Source of the DNA: Devosia sp. | GTDB lineage: Bacteria; Pseudomonadota; Alphaproteobacteria; Rhizobiales; Devosiaceae | Direction: 5' to 3' | Length of the DNA stretch: 5,077 nucleotides | NCBI GenBank assembly: GCA_028290685.1 | Contig: JAQGJI010000055.1 | Coordinates: 1-5,077, forward strand | Shown here: positions 1 through 5,077 of the stretch, piece after piece | Layout of the letters: every line of letters begins with the position of its first letter | How positions within the stretch are numbered: the first letter of the stretch is position 1 | The notes under the pieces: model-generated | Databases searched by the model: none | What the model saw: the letters and a program-made list of their open reading frames with translations, nothing else | What the model was told of the DNA's origin: nothing | Made by a program: the position numbers and the translations under genes

Positions 1-3000
1 TCATAGCTGCCGCTTTGATCGCTGAGCGTCAGGATCATCATCGGCGTTCCCTTGCGGGTGCGCCGATCCTGCCGGGAACCAATGGTGCCCGCAAGGCGCC
101 CCGCCGAGGCGCCATCCTTGACGGCCCGTTCGAAATCGCCCCAGCGCTGGACGCGCAGGCGTTCGAACACATCGGTGTAGGCATCGAGCGGATGGGCGGA
201 CAGGTGAAAGCCGATCGCCGAGAGTTCGCGGTCGGCCCGTTCGGCGGTGGACCAGGCGGGAACGCCAGCCGGGAGCCGGACAGGTTCGGGCTCACCGGCG
301 TCGAACATGTTCCACTGCCCTTCGTTGCGCTCGGCGGTAAGCGAGCTGGCCATGCCCAAGACCTGTTCTATGGCGGCAAAGGCCTGTTCGCGGCGCGGCA
401 CGATTTCATCGAACGCGCCGGCGTTGGCAAGGGTTTCCAGGGTGCGCTTGCTCAGGATGCGCGGATCCACCCGGCGGGCAAAGTCGCCCAGATCCTTGAA
501 GGGCGTATGGCCCCGCACTTCAACGATGTGCTCGGCGACCTGGCGGCCAACGCCCTTGACCGCGCACAGGCCATAAAGAACGCGCTTTTCCTTGACTGAA
601 AACACCACCTGCGAGCGGTTGACACAGGGTGGCACCAGCTCGATCCTGAGGCGCTTGGCCTCGCTGCGGAATTCGGCAAGCTTGTCGGTATTGCCCATGT
701 CCAGGGTCATCGACGCGGCAAGGAACTCGTGCGGGTGGTGGGCCTTGAGGTAGGCCGTCTGATAGCTGACCAGCGCATAAGTGGCCGCGTGGCTTTTATT
801 GAAGCCGTAGTTGGCAAATTTGGCCAGCAGGTCGAAAATGGTGTCGGCCTGGTTTTTCTTCAGGCCATGCTTGATCGCGCCATCGCGGAAACGTTCGCGC
901 TGCGCGTCCATTTCGGCCTTGATCTTCTTGCCCATGGCGCGGCGCAGCATGTCGGCCTCGCCAAGCGAGTAGCCCGACAGGAGCTGGGCGATCTGCATCA
1001 CCTGTTCCTGGTAGACGATGATGCCGTAGGTTTCGTCGAGCACCTTGGAGAGGTCGGGGTGGGGATATTCCACTTCCTCGCGGCCGTGCTTGCGGTCGTT
1101 GAACAAGGGAATGTTGTCCATCGGGCCGGGACGGTAAAGCGCCACCAGGGCGATGATGTCCTCGAAGCGGTCGGGCTTCATGTCGACCAGGGCACGGCGC
1201 ATGCCGGCGCCTTCCACCTGGAACACACCGAACGTGTCGCCCCTTGCGTAAAGTTCGTAGGTCGGCTTGTCGTCGATGGAAATGTCCTCGATGCGGAAAT
1301 TGCCGCCATCGAGGTTCACCATGTTGACAGCGTATTGCACCGTGGTCAGGGTCTTGAGGCCCAAAAAGTCGAACTTGACCAGCCCGGCGGCCTCGCTCCA
1401 CTTCATGTTGTATTGGCACACCGGCATGTCCGAGCGGGGGTCGCGGTAGAGCGGCGCCAGGTCCTGCAACGGCCGGTCGCCGATGATAATGCCGGCGGCG
1501 TGGGTGGAGGCGTGGCGGAACAGGCCCTCGAGATTGCGGGCGATGGCCACAAGATCGGCGACCGTCTCGTCCTCCTCGGCCATGGCCTTGAAGGCAGGGA
1601 TTTCGTTCATCGTGCGCTCGATCGAGTAGGGATCGGCGGGATTGGCGGGCACCAGCTTGCAGATTCGGTCGACCTGCCCGTAGGGCATTTGCAGCACGCG
1701 GCCGACGTCGCGCAGCACGGCGCGGGCTTGCAGGCTTCCGAAGGTGATGATCTGGGCAACCTGTTCGGAGCCGTATTTCTTCTGGACGTAGCGGATGACT
1801 TCTTCGCGTCGATCCTGGCAGAAATCGATGTCGAAATCGGGCATCGAGACACGTTCGGGATTGAGGAAGCGCTCGAACAGCAGATTGTAGGCCAGGGGAT
1901 CAAGGTCGGTGATCGTGGTGGCGTAGGCTACCAGCGAACCAGCGCCCGAACCACGGCCCGGGCCAACGGGAATGCCCTGCGACTTGGACCAGCGGATGAA
2001 ATCGGCCACGATAAGGAAGTACCCGGGGAACTTCATGGACTGGATGATGCCAAGCTCGAATTCGAGCCGCTGCCAGTATTCCTCCGGAGTCTTGCCCGGC
2101 GCCGTGCCGGTGGTGGCGAGGCGGTTGCGCAAGCCCTCCTCCGCCATTGCCCGCAGGGCGGCAGCTTCGGCGGCGATGGCGTCATCTTCGCTCAGGCCGG
2201 GCGCGGCAGCGAACTTGGGCAAAATAGGCTTGCGCGTCGTGGGCCGGTAGGAAATCCGCTGGGCGATTTCGACCGTGGAGTCCAGCGCTTCGGGAAGGTC
2301 GGAAAAGAGCGCGACCATTTCGCTGCGGGTTTTGAAGTAGTACTGATCGTTGAGCTTGCGGCGCTCGGTCTGGGCCAGCACGGTGCCCCCGGCAATGGCG
2401 AGCAAGGCGTCGTGTGATTCAAACTCCTTGGCAGACTTGAAGAAGGGTTCGTTGGTGGCGACCAGCGGAATGCCCTTCCGGTAGGCGTAATCAATCAGGC
2501 GTGGCTCGACGCTGGCTTCCTGGGGGCGCCCGTGACGCTGGATTTCCATGTAGAGGCGGTTGCCGAACAGCTCGGCGAGCCGATCCAGCCGCCGAATGGC
2601 GTTGGCATCTTGGCCTTGCGCAAACGCCATGTCGATGGCGCCTTCAGGTCCCCCCGTGAGGCAGACCAGGCCTTCCAGCCCCTGATGGCTGAGCCAGTCG
2701 AGCTTGGCGCGCGCAACGCCGTCCTCGCTTTGGAGATAGGCTTTGGAGACAAGGCGCGACAGGTTTTCAAAGCCGCTTTCGGTTTGCGCCAGCAAGACGA
2801 CGCTGGACTTTCCGGCCCAGGCAATGTGGCCGCGTTCGTTGATGCGTTCCTCGGCCGCAGCGAAGTCGATGGCCAGTTCAACGCCGATGAGTGGCTGGAT
2901 GCCCTTTTTGCTGGCTTTTTCCGAAAACTCCAGCGCCCCGAACAGATTACCGGTGTCGGCAATGCCGAGGGCGGGCTGACTGTCGGCGGCAGCCAGCTTG

Positions 3001-3083
3001 AGAATCGTCTCAAGCTGCAGAGCGCCTTCCAGCAGGGAATAGGCAGAGTGGACGTGGAGATGGATAAAGCCGGGACCGTTCAT
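1..3083 (-). CDS. dnaE: DNA polymerase III alpha subunit (replicative DnaE1 type), 3' end off window
   Basis: This is the catalytic subunit of the chromosomal replicase, a C-family polymerase acting in the cytoplasm with the beta clamp, the tau/clamp-loader complex and the epsilon proofreader. The frame is open for 1027 codons from the ATG at 3083 and runs off the window; full-length DnaE1 is roughly 1150-1180 residues. The N-terminal PHP domain (about 1-280) begins with HLHVHSAYSLLEG (H8, H10, H12). The palm carries GPGRGSGAGS (374-383) and PDFDIDF with catalytic Asp416 and Asp418. The third Asp is Asp572 in KFDFLGLKTLT. The finger region has FNKSHA (761-766). QWNMF at 923-927 sits where E. 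coli has its clamp-binding QADMF. The last visible residues (RQDRRTRKG, LSDQSG) begin the OB fold. Length and the clamp motif favour DnaE1 over error-prone DnaE2/ImuC. The start is supported by AGGAG six bases upstream and by matching E. coli numbering in the PHP domain. It probably shares a LexA-controlled promoter with the small ORF upstream. Confidence 0.97.
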   Translation of the reverse strand, partial: MNGPGFIHLHVHSAYSLLEGALQLETILKLAAADSQPALGIADTGNLFGALEFSEKASKKGIQPLIGVELAIDFAAAEERINERGHIAWAGKSSVVLLAQTESGFENLSRLVSKAYLQSEDGVARAKLDWLSHQGLEGLVCLTGGPEGAIDMAFAQGQDANAIRRLDRLAELFGNRLYMEIQRHGRPQEASVEPRLIDYAYRKGIPLVATNEPFFKSAKEFESHDALLAIAGGTVLAQTERRKLNDQYYFKTRSEMVALFSDLPEALDSTVEIAQRISYRPTTRKPILPKFAAAPGLSEDDAIAAEAAALRAMAEEGLRNRLATTGTAPGKTPEEYWQRLEFELGIIQSMKFPGYFLIVADFIRWSKSQGIPVGPGRGSGAGSLVAYATTITDLDPLAYNLLFERFLNPERVSMPDFDIDFCQDRREEVIRYVQKKYGSEQVAQIITFGSLQARAVLRDVGRVLQMPYGQVDRICKLVPANPADPYSIERTMNEIPAFKAMAEEDETVADLVAIARNLEGLFRHASTHAAGIIIGDRPLQDLAPLYRDPRSDMPVCQYNMKWSEAAGLVKFDFLGLKTLTTVQYAVNMVNLDGGNFRIEDISIDDKPTYELYARGDTFGVFQVEGAGMRRALVDMKPDRFEDIIALVALYRPGPMDNIPLFNDRKHGREEVEYPHPDLSKVLDETYGIIVYQEQVMQIAQLLSGYSLGEADMLRRAMGKKIKAEMDAQRERFRDGAIKHGLKKNQADTIFDLLAKFANYGFNKSHAATYALVSYQTAYLKAHHPHEFLAASMTLDMGNTDKLAEFRSEAKRLRIELVPPCVNRSQVVFSVKEKRVLYGLCAVKGVGRQVAEHIVEVRGHTPFKDLGDFARRVDPRILSKRTLETLANAGAFDEIVPRREQAFAAIEQVLGMASSLTAERNEGQWNMFDAGEPEPVRLPAGVPAWSTAERADRELSAIGFHLSAHPLDAYTDVFERLRVQRWGDFERAVKDGASAGRLAGTIGSRQDRRTRKGTPMMILTLSDQSGSY

Positions 3084-3089
3084 GGCTCA

Positions 3090-3094
3090 CTCCT
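3090..3094 (-). promoter_or_regulatory. Ribosome binding site of dnaE
   Basis: On the minus strand AGGAG lies six bases before the ATG at 3083. This is a strong Shine-Dalgarno sequence and fixes the dnaE start. It suggests that dnaE is translated independently of the small ORF, which ends 63 bases upstream. Confidence 0.8.
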
Positions 3095-3106
3095 ACCATT
3101 TTCAGC

Positions 3107-3126
3107 CGGCGATCCCCACCTCGCCG
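3107..3126 (-). other. Small stem-loop in the dnaE leader
   Basis: CGGCGA and TCGCCG form a perfect 6-bp GC-rich stem around an 8-base loop, between the small ORF stop and the dnaE Shine-Dalgarno sequence. The stem ends 12 bases before the AGGAG. No U-run follows, so it is not a typical intrinsic terminator. It could affect mRNA stability or dnaE translation, or be chance in GC-rich DNA. Confidence 0.3.
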
Positions 3127-3146
3127 ATCTGCAATCCACAGGAGGC

Positions 3147-3245
3147 TCACACCAGCCGGGTGAGCAAATCCATCCAGGCCAGGGAGCCAATGGTGAAAGC
3201 CCCCAGGGTCACGAACGCGGCGAAGTCCTTGATGAAGGTCAGCAT
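3147..3245 (-). CDS. 32-residue single-span membrane peptide, likely SOS-induced
   Basis: A short ORF of 32 codons plus TGA starts at the ATG at 3245 and lies directly behind the LexA-boxed promoter. The peptide begins MLTFIKDFAAFV and ends WMDLLTRLV. Between Lys6/Asp7 and Asp26 is an almost uninterrupted hydrophobic stretch (residues 8-25), long enough for one membrane helix. GGAG lies six bases before the ATG, and the predicted transcript start is only about 20 bases upstream, so this ORF is first on the message. dnaE begins 63 bases after its stop. I do not recognise the family by sequence. The combination of about 30 residues, one membrane span and LexA control is what is known for Caulobacter SidA, a 29-residue SOS-induced inhibitor of the divisome (FtsW/FtsN). 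A division-checkpoint role is inference from that analogy. It could instead be a leader peptide for dnaE. Confidence 0.7.
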   Translation of the reverse strand: MLTFIKDFAAFVTLGAFTIGSLAWMDLLTRLV

Positions 3246-3251
3246 CTTTGT

Positions 3252-3255
3252 CTCC
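3252..3255 (-). promoter_or_regulatory. Ribosome binding site of the small membrane peptide ORF
   Basis: GGAG on the minus strand lies six bases upstream of the ATG at 3245, a normal spacing. It is the main direct sign, besides the promoter position, that the 32-codon ORF is translated. Confidence 0.65.
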
Positions 3256-3258
3256 AAT

Positions 3259-3273
3259 GTTGCTATAATGTTC
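3259..3273. promoter_or_regulatory. Second, near-consensus LexA box
   Basis: The plus strand reads GTTGCTATAATGTTC, that is GTTG-N7-GTTC, matching seven of the eight consensus half-site bases. It starts exactly 21 bp from the perfect box, two helical turns, so both would lie on the same DNA face. It covers the predicted transcription start and touches the -10 element. It may allow cooperative LexA binding, or be a chance partial match in an AT-rich promoter. Confidence 0.5.
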
Positions 3274-3301
3274 TTATACGTTCCTTATTTGTTCTTGTCG
3301 A
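3273..3301 (-). promoter_or_regulatory. Sigma-70-type promoter of the small ORF-dnaE unit
   Basis: On the minus strand TCGACA (3296-3301) and TATAAG (3273-3278) each match five of six consensus bases of the -35 and -10 hexamers, with an ideal 17-bp spacer. The predicted start falls near 3266, giving a leader of about 20 bases before the ATG at 3245. The spacer is AT-rich in otherwise GC-rich DNA. A LexA-type operator occupies almost the whole spacer, so repression by steric block is expected. Confidence 0.7.
3280..3294. promoter_or_regulatory. LexA operator (SOS box), GTTC-N7-GTTC
   Basis: The plus strand reads GTTCCTTATTTGTTC, a perfect direct repeat GTTC-N7-GTTC (GAAC-N7-GAAC on the minus strand). 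This is the established LexA recognition pattern of Alphaproteobacteria, distinct from the E. coli CTG-N10-CAG box. It fits exactly inside the -10/-35 spacer of the minus-strand promoter. The AT-rich core and the T after the second half-site are typical of such boxes. Position plus exact match make it a convincing SOS operator; binding is inferred. Confidence 0.82.
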
Positions 3302-3382
3302 GGAGAAGCAGCGGGGACAGTGGGGATTGGCGGAGTTTGGTTAGCGAAGTGTTAGGAAAGTTGCCGAAGGCGGGTTATTGAA

Positions 3383-3396
3383 CCCAGTGCACTGGG
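3383..3396. repeat. Perfect 14-bp palindrome CCCAGTGCACTGGG
   Basis: CCCAGTG is followed immediately by its exact reverse complement CACTGGG. It lies about 82 bp upstream of the -35 element of the SOS promoter. Uninterrupted palindromes of this size can be sites for dimeric regulators or hairpins. There is no second copy in the window and no known regulator motif that I recognise. Confidence 0.4.
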
Positions 3397-3421
3397 CGTG
3401 CGTGATCTCACCAACATGGGG

Positions 3422-3533
3422 TGTCACCCCGGTGCAGGCCGGGTCCATCCGGAGGTGTTTGGGAGGATTGCCCAAGCAACCTTGCGGGCGGGAGCCATCT
3501 CGAGATGGGCCCCGGCTCAAGGCCGAGGTAACA
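3422..3533. repeat. Degenerate inverted repeat, REP-like intergenic element
   Basis: The left arm at 3422-3448 reads TGTCACCCCGG, then a short loop, then GGCCGGGTCCAT. The right arm at 3505-3533, read on the minus strand, gives TGTTACCTCGGCCTTGAGCC followed by GGGGCCCAT. The arms agree at most positions in inverted orientation, and the left arm is itself a small hairpin (CCCGG at 3428-3432, CCGGG at 3439-3443). The pattern resembles the TGTCATCCCGGCCTTGAGCCGGG-type intergenic repeats common in alphaproteobacterial genomes, here decayed. A perfect palindrome CCATCTCGAGATGG (3495-3508) overlaps the right arm. No transposase is present. Confidence 0.5.
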
Positions 3534-3545
3534 TCGAGTTTGTTG

Positions 3546-3580
3546 TAGCGGCGGCGTTACCCCAGGGCCCTACGCCGCTA
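3546..3580 (-). terminator. Possible stem-loop at the 3' end of map
   Basis: TAGCGGCG (3546-3553) pairs with CGCCGCTA (3573-3580), an 8-bp perfect stem. An alternative register pairs 3551-3557 with 3572-3578 over 7 bp. The structure spans the map stop codon at 3570-3572. No U-run follows on the minus strand, so it is a weak candidate for an intrinsic terminator and may only stabilise the 3' end of the message. Confidence 0.3.
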
Positions 3581-4325
3581 GCGTCACCACGACGGCACCG
3601 CGTGGGGTCGCGACGACGGTGTGCTCATATTGCACGCAAGGTGCGGACGGACGACTGACCAGCGTCCACTCATCGTCCGCGGATTTCTGATCGGCCATTT
3701 TGCCGCCCAGCGACAAAAACGGCTCGATGGTGAAGACCAGCCCATTGGTCATGCGGCGGCGCTCGGATTTATCGGGCCAGGTGGCGATCTCGCCGGGTTC
3801 GTCATGCAGGCTGTCACCAACCCCGTGGCTGGCAAGATTGCGGATCAGGGTGTAGCCGCCCTTTTTGGCGAACTTGCCGATCGCGTCGCCGATATCGGCC
3901 AGCGGGGCACCGGCTTTGACGGCGCCGATGCCGGCCCACATGGCTTTTTTGCCGTCGCGGCAAAGGGCCAGGAGGCGCTTGTCGCCCTGCCCCAGCACGA
4001 AGGATGCGCCGGTGTCGGCGAAGACGCCGTTCTTTTCGGCGGAGACGTCGATATTGACCAAATCCCCCTCACGCAGCACGCGATCGCCTGGAATGCCGTG
4101 GGCGATTTCCTCGTTGACGGAAATGCAGGTGGCGCCCGGGAATTCGTAGGTGAGGATTGGCGCGGATCGAGCGCCATGCTCAGCAAGGAGCTTGGCGCCG
4201 ATCTCGTCAAGCTCCAGCGTCGTCATGCCCGGACGCATGGCCGAAGCCATGGCGTCTCGGGTGATGGCGCAGATGCGACCGATGGCCTTGAGCTTTTCGA
4301 GTTGCTCTTCGGTGGTGACGGTCAC
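3570..4325 (-). CDS. map: Methionine aminopeptidase, type I
   Basis: This 251-residue cytoplasmic metalloprotease removes the initiator methionine from new proteins when the second residue is small. It is a complete pita-bread-fold protein without the N-terminal extension of eukaryotic forms. All expected metal and catalytic residues are visible: His76 (EEIAHGIPG), Asp93 (NIDVSAEKNG), Asp104 (FADTGASF), His167 (LASHGVG), Glu201 (FTIEPFL) and Glu234 (QYEHTVV). They correspond closely in spacing to E. coli H79, D97, D108, H171, E204 and E235. The start is GTG at 4325, overlapping the pgi stop by four bases (GTGA). No strong Shine-Dalgarno sequence is evident, so translational coupling to pgi is likely. 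The next in-frame ATG (residue 26) would remove conserved N-terminal helix sequence. The short, diverged form suggests one of two Map paralogues of the kind many alphaproteobacteria carry; whether it is the essential one cannot be told here. Confidence 0.95.
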   Translation of the reverse strand: MTVTTEEQLEKLKAIGRICAITRDAMASAMRPGMTTLELDEIGAKLLAEHGARSAPILTYEFPGATCISVNEEIAHGIPGDRVLREGDLVNIDVSAEKNGVFADTGASFVLGQGDKRLLALCRDGKKAMWAGIGAVKAGAPLADIGDAIGKFAKKGGYTLIRNLASHGVGDSLHDEPGEIATWPDKSERRRMTNGLVFTIEPFLSLGGKMADQKSADDEWTLVSRPSAPCVQYEHTVVATPRGAVVVTLAA

Positions 4326-5077
4326 TTGTTGGCAAGGTAGTAGGCGAGCAGGCCTTGGGTGGAACTGTCGTGCCCTTCCCCGCTCTGTTTACCTTCGACC
4401 TTGGGCAACAGCGCCTTGGCAAGTTGCTTGCCCAGTTCCACGCCCCATTGGTCGTATGAATTGACGTTCCAGATCACCCCTTGGGTGAACACTTTATGTT
4501 CGTAGAGCGCAATGAGTGCGCCCAGGGTTTCGGGCGTCAGTTGCTGGTAAAACAAGGTGTTGGACGGACGATTGCCGGGGAACACCTTATGGGGGGTGAG
4601 TTCCTCGATCTTTTGTTTATCCAGGCCCTGCGCCTTGAGCTCAGCGACGACTTCTTCGCCCGTCTTGCCCAGCATCAGGGCTTCGGACTGGGCCAGCACG
4701 TTGGCAACCAGCTTGTCGTGGTGCGGCGGCAGGTTTTCGTGCGGCTTGGCAGCAATCAGGAAGTCACAGGGAATAACGTCCGTGCCCTGGTGGATCAGCT
4801 GATAAAATGCATGTTGGCCGTTGGTGCCGGGTTCGCCCCAGACGATCGGCCCAGTAGACCATTTGACCGGCTTGCCGGCCAGCGTCACCGACTTGCCATT
4901 GGACTCCATGTCCTGCTGCTGCAGATAGGCGGCGAACCGGGACAGGCGCTGATCGTAGGGCAGCACGGCCTGGGTGGAAAAGCCCCAGACGTTGCGATAC
5001 CAAACCCCGAGCAGCGCCATAATCACCGGCAGGTTCCGCTCGAGCGGTGCCGAGAGAAAGTGCCGGTCCATGGCGTC
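4322..5077 (-). CDS. pgi: Glucose-6-phosphate isomerase, C-terminal part
   Basis: Reversibly converts glucose 6-phosphate and fructose 6-phosphate in the cytoplasm, linking glycolysis, gluconeogenesis and, in many alphaproteobacteria, the Entner-Doudoroff route. The frame stays open to the window edge, so the 251 residues here are the C-terminal half of a protein normally near 550. The ATG at 5071 is internal: the residues around it (DAMDRHFLSAPLERNLPV) match an internal segment of E. coli Pgi. Signatures present are WGEPGTNGQHAFYQLIHQG, containing the catalytic Glu (codon 4832-4834) and His (4790-4792), ESNGK, and the PROSITE-type DQWGVELGK with the active-site Lys (4427-4429). GALIALYEHKVFTQG is also conserved. 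The gene ends HDSSTQGLLAYYLANK and its TGA overlaps the map start, indicating a pgi-map operon. Confidence 0.97.
   Translation of the reverse strand, partial: DAMDRHFLSAPLERNLPVIMALLGVWYRNVWGFSTQAVLPYDQRLSRFAAYLQQQDMESNGKSVTLAGKPVKWSTGPIVWGEPGTNGQHAFYQLIHQGTDVIPCDFLIAAKPHENLPPHHDKLVANVLAQSEALMLGKTGEEVVAELKAQGLDKQKIEELTPHKVFPGNRPSNTLFYQQLTPETLGALIALYEHKVFTQGVIWNVNSYDQWGVELGKQLAKALLPKVEGKQSGEGHDSSTQGLLAYYLANK

Larger units (their letters stand above)
3302..3569. other. Non-coding spacer between map and the SOS promoter
   Basis: About 270 bases with no convincing gene on either strand. Short plus-strand frames through it lack a good ribosome binding site and recognisable protein features. It contains two perfect 14-bp palindromes, a degenerate inverted repeat, and a stem-loop at the map end. 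No tRNA or recognisable riboswitch was seen. The 3302-3380 part, directly upstream of the promoter, holds only a weak GGGTT/AACCC hairpin (3372-3385). Confidence 0.6.

Noticed and set aside
729..2417. 562-codon plus-strand open frame across dnaE
   Set aside because: It is antisense to conserved DnaE sequence including the palm motifs; its translation is a low-complexity Val/Gly/His/Leu-rich shadow caused by GC-biased third codon positions.
3264..3269. Perfect TATAAT on the plus strand
   Set aside because: No acceptable -35 hexamer lies 15-19 bp upstream and no plus-strand gene follows; it is better explained as part of the second LexA box and the minus-strand start region.
2532..3344. 270-codon plus-strand open frame over the dnaE 5' end, the small ORF and the SOS promoter
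   Set aside because: It is antisense to the PHP domain, runs through the promoter and LexA boxes, and has no recognisable domain; an antisense shadow.
3398..3658. 86-codon plus-strand frame in the map-dnaE spacer
   Set aside because: It runs through the inverted repeat and into the antisense of map; no ribosome binding site or protein-like composition (Arg/Gly/Ala-rich).
3621..4340. 239-codon plus-strand open frame across map
   Set aside because: It is the antisense of a complete methionine aminopeptidase with all catalytic residues; no independent protein signature.
1..5077. CRISPR arrays, tRNA or rRNA genes, insertion sequences, phage or defence genes
   Set aside because: No regularly spaced direct repeats, cloverleaf, transposase or phage-like coding sequence was visible on either strand.

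Overview
The window shows GC-rich bacterial DNA with every recognisable gene on the minus strand. Read 5' to 3' on that strand, the order is pgi (3' part), map, a spacer, a short membrane-peptide ORF, then dnaE (missing its 3' end). The protein types and, above all, a GTTC-N7-GTTC LexA box point to an alphaproteobacterium, most likely in the Hyphomicrobiales. A genus cannot be fixed from the sequence alone.

Region by region (plus-strand coordinates): 1-3083 is dnaE, the alpha subunit of the replicative DNA polymerase III, with 1027 codons present. 3084-3301 holds the dnaE leader, a 32-residue hydrophobic peptide gene absent from ordinary long-ORF calls, and a compact promoter. That promoter has a perfect LexA-type operator filling its -10/-35 spacer and a second near-perfect box one 21-bp step downstream. 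3302-3569 is a non-coding spacer with palindromes and a degenerate inverted repeat. 3570-4325 is a type I methionine aminopeptidase. 4322-5077 is the C-terminal half of glucose-6-phosphate isomerase, whose stop codon overlaps the GTG start of map.

Two transcription units are suggested. pgi-map is a tightly coupled pair of metabolic and protein-maturation genes. The small ORF and dnaE form a second unit, apparently driven from one DNA-damage-responsive promoter. The most interesting part of the window is this LexA-controlled single-membrane-span micropeptide just ahead of the replicative polymerase. Its size, topology and control resemble the Caulobacter SOS-induced division inhibitor SidA, but homology is not established. 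The long plus-strand ORFs across dnaE and map are antisense shadows.
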